Of a stretch of DNA of 64,000 bases, positions 59,993 to 64,000 are shown in pieces. Positions within the stretch are counted from its first letter, which is position 1, and each line of letters starts with the position of its first letter. Location: the NCBI GenBank assembly GCA_964464755.1, contig CAYXGZ010000014.1, forward strand, positions 1 through 64,000, written 5' to 3'. Made by a program: the position numbers and the translations under genes. The DNA comes from CAYXGZ01 sp964464755 (GTDB taxonomy: Bacteria > Planctomycetota > MHYJ01 > JACPRB01). Under the pieces are notes generated by a model. That model was not told the DNA's origin. It did no database searches and worked only from the letters and a program-made list of their open reading frames with translations.

Positions 59993-61042
59993 TCAGTAGC
60001 CGGACCCCGAGGCCCGCTTGCGCATCTGCATCTGGGTCAGCGTGAGGAGCACGCCGTTGAGCTGCACGTCGTCCGGGGAGATCTTGATCCCCTTGTTCAG
60101 CCACTGCATCGCCTCGGTGTAGTTCAGCTCCGCGGCCCAGAGCCGGCCGAGCCGGTAGTAGGTCCGCACGAGCCACTGGTCGAGGAGCACGTCGAGCTCC
60201 TTCGCCTGCTTGATCACGGCGACGTCGTTCGATTTCGCGAGGGCTTCGGTCAGCTTGCGGCCCTCGAGGAGCTTGGCCTCGGAGGCCTTGTAGGCCTTGT
60301 CGGCCTTCGTGAGGTTCGTCTTCGTCTCCTGGTCGAGCGCCTCGGACCACTGGGCCTTGGCCTCCTCGACGAGGTCGAGGACGGCCTGGAGGGACTTCTT
60401 GTCGGCCGCCTCCTTGTCCTTGGCGACCTGCTCGTCCTTCTTCTTCGCCTTGTCGGCCAGCTCGGCGGCGCGGCGCTCGTTCTCCTTGCGCAGCTCCTCC
60501 GCGAGCTTGCCGGCCTCCTTGAGGCCCTCCTCGTGGTAGGGCGTGTCGCGGAAGCGCTCGCCGAGCTCCTTGAGGAGCTTCAGGGCCTCCTCGTAGCGCT
60601 TCTGGGCGCCGAGCTTCTTGGCCTCCTCGAACTTGGATCGCGCCTCCTCGTTGCGCATCTCGTCGCGCTTCTTGCGGGCGCCCTCGGCGAAGGACTTGTC
60701 CAGCGCGGCCGCCTTGTCGTACTCGGCCCCCGCGGTGACGTAGAGCCCGTTCTGCAGGCAGTACTCCCCGAGGTCCCAGTGCGCCTGCGCGCTCGCGGGG
60801 TCGATCCGCTCCGCCTTCACGCGGTAGACCGACATCGGCATCATGTCCTTGAAGTCGACGGAGATCCGGCTCCCGTCCTTCAGGGCCAGCTCGATGCCCT
60901 TGTCGGTGACGGAGGCGATCTTCCCGAAGAGGAACTTGCCGTCCGCCTTGAGCTGGATCGCGTCCTCGCCCTTGTCCTGGGCCCGGGCGGGCGCGGGGAA
61001 GGCGAGCAGGGCGACGAGGGCGATCGTTCCGATGGCGCGCAT
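59993..61042 (-). CDS. Exported coiled-coil/TPR protein
   Basis: 349 residues from ATG 61042 (GGAG 5 nt upstream; the in-frame GTG 61048 would leave no spacing). Signal peptide, a small beta domain (IQLKADGKFLFGKIASVTDKG) resembling that of the metalloprotease at 3204, then long Ala/Lys/Glu coiled-coil helices (about 120-270) and TPR-like repeats at the end (YTEAMQWLNKGIKISPDD). No enzymatic motif. Likely a periplasmic scaffold. Confidence 0.75.
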   Translation of the reverse strand: MRAIGTIALVALLAFPAPARAQDKGEDAIQLKADGKFLFGKIASVTDKGIELALKDGSRISVDFKDMMPMSVYRVKAERIDPASAQAHWDLGEYCLQNGLYVTAGAEYDKAAALDKSFAEGARKKRDEMRNEEARSKFEEAKKLGAQKRYEEALKLLKELGERFRDTPYHEEGLKEAGKLAEELRKENERRAAELADKAKKKDEQVAKDKEAADKKSLQAVLDLVEEAKAQWSEALDQETKTNLTKADKAYKASEAKLLEGRKLTEALAKSNDVAVIKQAKELDVLLDQWLVRTYYRLGRLWAAELNYTEAMQWLNKGIKISPDDVQLNGVLLTLTQMQMRKRASGSGY

Positions 61043-61111
61043 AGGCACTCCTGGGGCGGTCCTTACCTATACAGACGCGGCGCGCGGGCCCATTCCCGCG
61101 GGAATCCGCCG

Positions 61112-61789
61112 CTACTTGCCGCAGCAGCCCCCCTTGGGCTGCTCGGGCTCCGGGATCGGGTTCAGCTGCTGGCCGCACTCCGGGCACATCCCGGCGGCCG
61201 TCGCCCGGGAACAGCCGAGCGCGCAGGCGAATTTCGCCGCGGGACAGGCCGGCTCCGGCAGCTCGGCGTCCTTCAGCGAGAGGCTCGCGCCGGCCAGGCC
61301 CTTGCGCAGGCCCGCCAGCGTGGCCCGCGCCGGGAAGTCGCCCGCCGCGATCCAGCCCTCCTCGGTCGGGTCGACCGAGGTGATCACCGTCGGGGCCGCC
61401 GAGAAGATCCGCTCCAGCGTCGCCCGGTCCGTGGTCCCCGTCCCCCAGAACCGCAGCTTGCCGGCGATCGACGTCGCGCCCTCGTCCAGCGTGTACTCCG
61501 CCTTGAGCTTGAGCTTCTCCTTCACCTGCTCGGAGGCGGCCGCGAGGAGCTCGACGACCTCCCCGACGCGGAACAGCCCCTGGCGGTGCGCGTGGACGAC
61601 GAGCAGGACCCGGCCCTCCGGGATCCACCAGTGGCCCGTGGCGCCGGGGATCTTGTCGGACACGGCCTTGCGGATCGCCGCGTAGTCGTGGTACTGCGTC
61701 GCGCCCTGGACGGCGACGTGGATGCGCCGCTCCGGAGCCTCCTGGAGGAGGGGGAGCAGCAGCGGCAGCGCGAGCAGGAGGGTCTTCAC
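61112..61789 (-). CDS. Exported protein with Cys-rich C-terminal tail
   Basis: 225 residues from GTG 61789. Signal peptide, two HMA-like beta-alpha-beta halves (RRIHVAVQGATQYHDYAAIRKAVSD; ASLSLKDAEL), then a Cys-rich tail (CPAAKFACALGC ... MCPECGQQLNP ... GGCCGK) that includes a CPEC zinc-knuckle pattern. May bind a metal. A perfect TATAAT lies 6 nt before the GTG. Function unknown. Confidence 0.7.
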   Translation of the reverse strand: MKTLLLALPLLLPLLQEAPERRIHVAVQGATQYHDYAAIRKAVSDKIPGATGHWWIPEGRVLLVVHAHRQGLFRVGEVVELLAAASEQVKEKLKLKAEYTLDEGATSIAGKLRFWGTGTTDRATLERIFSAAPTVITSVDPTEEGWIAAGDFPARATLAGLRKGLAGASLSLKDAELPEPACPAAKFACALGCSRATAAGMCPECGQQLNPIPEPEQPKGGCCGK

Positions 61790-61795
61790 GGGGGG

Positions 61796-61801
61796 ATTAT
61801 A
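61796..61801 (-). promoter_or_regulatory. Leaderless-type -10 (TATAAT, consensus)
   Basis: A perfect TATAAT on the minus strand, 6 nt from GTG 61789, sits in an otherwise very GC-rich region and is the best single match to the bacterial -10 consensus in the window. Confidence 0.65.
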
Positions 61802-61825
61802 CGACGGGGCCGGGGCGGCCGCCGG

Positions 61826-63202
61826 TCACTTCGCGCGGTGCTCGCCGCCCGCGAGCTTCGCGAGGAGCGGGAGCCCCTTGCCGGGCTCGCCGAACGCGAC
61901 GGTGTGGACGATCGCGCCCAGGGGTCGCAGGCGCCGCGCGGCCACGCGGGCCACGAGCTCGTCGTCGACCAGCCTCCCGACCGTGGGCTGTCCGTCCGTC
62001 AGCACGACGATCGTGTCCGGGCCGTCGTCGCGCAGCCGGCCCGTCTCGGCGTTGCCCACCGTGGCCGCGGCCTTCTCCATCGCGAGCAGGAGGTTCGTCC
62101 CCTCCTGCAGGCCCATGCGGTCCACCCACGCGACCGCCTCGCGGCGCGAGCCCGCGTCGAGCACCCGGGTCGTCGTCGTGAACGCCGAGGAGGACTCGCC
62201 GAAGAAGAGCACGTTGACCCGCGCGCCGTCGGGCAGCTCGCCGAGGAGCCGCTTCAGCTCCGCCTTCGCGGCGGCGAAGCGGGACTCCTCGCGCATGCTC
62301 AGCGAGCGGTCCACGACGAAGCAGACGCGGGTCGAGTCGACGGGGATCTCGAAAAACGTCGTGCGGCCGGGGCCCTCGGCCCGCCTCGGGGCCGACGCGA
62401 CGTAGCGGCCGGCCTGCCAGTCCTCGCCGTTGGCCTTCCACCAGTCGGCCCAGGTCTCCGGATCCGCGGGCAGCGACGTGCCCGTCGTCGCGACCAGCGC
62501 GGCGCCCGCCGCCGCGCGGAAGCGCGCGTCCGAGCCCTTCATCGCGGCGACCAGGGGCCCGACGCCCTCGCGGATCCCGCGCAGCGCCCCCGCGGCCGCG
62601 AGCCGGACCTGCCAGTTCGCGTGGGCGAGGTGGGCCAGCGCCTTCGGCGTGCGCGCCGCCTCGAGCAGGGCCGCGAGCACCGCGGGCTCGGTCTCGCGAT
62701 CGAGCAGCGCGGCGAGCTCGGCCTCCGCCTTCATCCGGCCCAGGCCCTCGGCGAGCTCCGCCCGCAGCAGCCAGGACCCGGAGGACGAGTACGCCTCGAC
62801 GACCGCGGGGATCGAGCCCCGCGGCAGCTGGCCGAAGGCCTCGCGCAGCAGGTCGTGGATGCGCTCGCCGGCGATCGCCCGCCGGTTCGCCTCGTCGAGC
62901 GACTTGCGCGCCCGATCCAGGGCGGCGGCCTTCTCCGTCTCCTCGAACGCCGTGAGCGTGATCGTGGTCTCGACGCGGTAGACGTCGCGGCTGGTCGACA
63001 CGACGGCGGAGTGCAGCGAGGCGATGCGGTCGCGGTTGCGCGGCAGGAGCGCGGCAAGGGTCCGGCCGGCCTTCGCGGGGTCGCCCGCCGCCAGGTCCCG
63101 GATCGCCGCCTCCGCGGCGTCCGCGTCCGCCTCGCGGATCGCGGCGTGGAGGCGGTCGGAGGGCGACTGGAGGAGGAGCAGCGAAAGCAGGAGCGGGGCC
63201 AT
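61826..63202 (-). CDS. HEAT-repeat/von Willebrand factor A protein
   Basis: 458 residues. Signal peptide-like N-terminus (MAPLLLSLLLLQSPS), helical and HEAT-like repeats (about 30-250; LRAELAEGLGRMKAEAELAALL, ANWQVRLAAAGALRGI). A C-terminal vWA domain (about 285-455) carries the metal-ion-dependent adhesion motif DRSLSM (DxSxS), later T in QEGTNLLLAM and D in VVLTDGQPT. The fold mediates protein-protein contacts through Mg2+. It lies downstream of the outer-membrane-like gene (36 nt), likely co-transcribed. Confidence 0.8.
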   Translation of the reverse strand: MAPLLLSLLLLQSPSDRLHAAIREADADAAEAAIRDLAAGDPAKAGRTLAALLPRNRDRIASLHSAVVSTSRDVYRVETTITLTAFEETEKAAALDRARKSLDEANRRAIAGERIHDLLREAFGQLPRGSIPAVVEAYSSSGSWLLRAELAEGLGRMKAEAELAALLDRETEPAVLAALLEAARTPKALAHLAHANWQVRLAAAGALRGIREGVGPLVAAMKGSDARFRAAAGAALVATTGTSLPADPETWADWWKANGEDWQAGRYVASAPRRAEGPGRTTFFEIPVDSTRVCFVVDRSLSMREESRFAAAKAELKRLLGELPDGARVNVLFFGESSSAFTTTTRVLDAGSRREAVAWVDRMGLQEGTNLLLAMEKAAATVGNAETGRLRDDGPDTIVVLTDGQPTVGRLVDDELVARVAARRLRPLGAIVHTVAFGEPGKGLPLLAKLAGGEHRAK

Positions 63203-63238
63203 CGATGGATCGGACGCCGCGCCGGGGCGGGGGTAAAA

Positions 63239-64000
63239 CTATTTCGGCGCCGCGCCGAGCGGGATCTCGAGGCCGAGCGACGCGATCCACTCGAGGTCGA
63301 AGGAGTCGCCGCCCTCGGGGAGGCGGACGTCGAGCACCTTCGTGTAGGTCGGCAGCAGGGTCCAGCGGTTGGGCAGCCGGATCGGGGCCGCGACGATCAG
63401 GCTCGACATCAGGTAGCGCGTGTTCGGGTCCGGGTCGCCGTCCCAGTAGCCGCGGGTCTGGTAGAGGAGGGAGTACTTCGCGGAGATCGCGATCCACGGG
63501 GCCGGGCTCCAGCGCGGGCCGAGGACGAGGTCCAGGGACGACGGGGCGCGGTAGCCGTGGCGGTTCTCGTAGAGCGTGGCCTGGACGCCCGCGCCCGCGT
63601 CGAGGGCGAAGCGCTCCCCGAGCGGCGTGAACCACGAGATCCGCGCGTAGGGATCGAAGGTCCCGCTGCCGCCCTGGATGTGCTGGTGGGGGAGGCCGAG
63701 CAGCCCGCGCTCGTAGGGATCGGCGTAGGTCCGGGCCGTCGGGAGGCTGAGGCCGAAGGTGAAGCGCCAGGGGCCCTCCTGGAGGTTCGCGCCGATGCGG
63801 AGGTCGCCGAAACCGTCGAGGCGCTCGGTCCGGTGGTGCAGGTCGCCCTCGGGATTCGCGAAGGGGGTTCCGTCGGGGAGCGTGTACCTGGCCTTCACGG
63901 ACTTGAGGTCGTAGGGGACTTCGAGGAGCGCGTCCCAGGCGCCGCCGAGGGGGACCTGGAGGGCGAGCTCGTGGCGGGTCCAGTCGACGGAGACGTGGTG
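63239..64000 (-). CDS. Outer-membrane beta-barrel-like protein (5' end beyond window)
   Basis: At least 253 codons; the frame is open to the window edge (HHVSVDWTRHELALQV at its visible start). Alternating hydrophobic/aromatic beta-strands (FGDLRIGANLQEGPWRFTFGL, FALDAGAGVQATLYE, WIAISAKYSLLYQTRGY) and no internal membrane helix are typical of porin or transporter (MetA-pathway type) barrels. The N-terminus and signal peptide are not visible. It precedes the vWA gene on the same strand. Confidence 0.7.
   Translation of the reverse strand, partial: HHVSVDWTRHELALQVPLGGAWDALLEVPYDLKSVKARYTLPDGTPFANPEGDLHHRTERLDGFGDLRIGANLQEGPWRFTFGLSLPTARTYADPYERGLLGLPHQHIQGGSGTFDPYARISWFTPLGERFALDAGAGVQATLYENRHGYRAPSSLDLVLGPRWSPAPWIAISAKYSLLYQTRGYWDGDPDPNTRYLMSSLIVAAPIRLPNRWTLLPTYTKVLDVRLPEGGDSFDLEWIASLGLEIPLGAAPK

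Overview
The window is GC-rich (roughly 70 percent by eye) and densely coded on both strands. Its gene content points to a Planctomycetota-like bacterium. The supporting signs are a DUF1549/DUF1553 protein next to a Tat-exported DUF1501 protein, an ECF sigma factor beside a membrane-anchored Ser/Thr kinase with TPRs, a second large kinase, many secreted TPR proteins, a Tat-exported squalene-cyclase-like toroid protein and a type III glutamine synthetase. No rRNA or tRNA, IS element, CRISPR array or phage gene was recognised, so the phylum call is inference from families only.

Layout. 1-6.2 kb: 5' part of glnN, a CxxC thioredoxin-like exported protein, then on the minus strand a DinB-like protein, a cyclophilin and an exported metalloprotease, followed by an integral membrane protein. 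6.2-10.4 kb: a DsbD-like protein with in-frame UGA codons, a 17-residue-repeat secreted protein, a FabZ-like dehydratase and a small membrane protein. 10.4-20.3 kb: a propeller lipoprotein, membrane proteins, and a minus-strand signalling set (giant kinase, zinc-ribbon membrane protein, TPR-GAF-GGDEF protein), then a secreted peptidase-MA-like protein. 20.3-36.8 kb: a DHH phosphoesterase, an RmlD-like reductase, lipoproteins, UbiA, a toroid protein, a deiodinase-like selenoprotein, a glycosyltransferase, a transglutaminase/TPR protein, a methyltransferase and a membrane protein. 36.9-50 kb: a surface-protein region holding a 1738-residue repeat protein, the kinase/ECF pair and a double Kelch protein. 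50-64 kb: a third selenoprotein, the DUF1549/DUF1501 pair, a hydrolase, a methyltransferase, gamma-glutamyltransferase, acyl-CoA dehydrogenase and thiolase, secreted proteins, a vWA protein and an outer-membrane-like protein cut by the window end.

The main discovery is selenocysteine. Four UGA codons in three genes (7810, 8614, 27302, 50318) lie exactly at thioredoxin-fold active-site positions. The coding frame continues with family-typical sequence after each, and each is followed at the right distance by a strong hairpin with a G in the first two loop positions (bSECIS-like). All three products are predicted to be exported or membrane-bound. The DsbD-like protein carries three tandem thioredoxin-like domains: the first and third have UxxC, while the middle one has lost both redox residues and the hairpin.

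A second pattern is that at least a dozen genes have a TANNNT (-10-like) hexamer ending only 6-8 nt before the start codon and no Shine-Dalgarno, which predicts leaderless transcripts. Other genes keep a GGAGG-type site. A third is a C-terminal Cys, membrane helix, Arg cluster shared by the large surface proteins, including one in the middle of the fused Kelch ORF.
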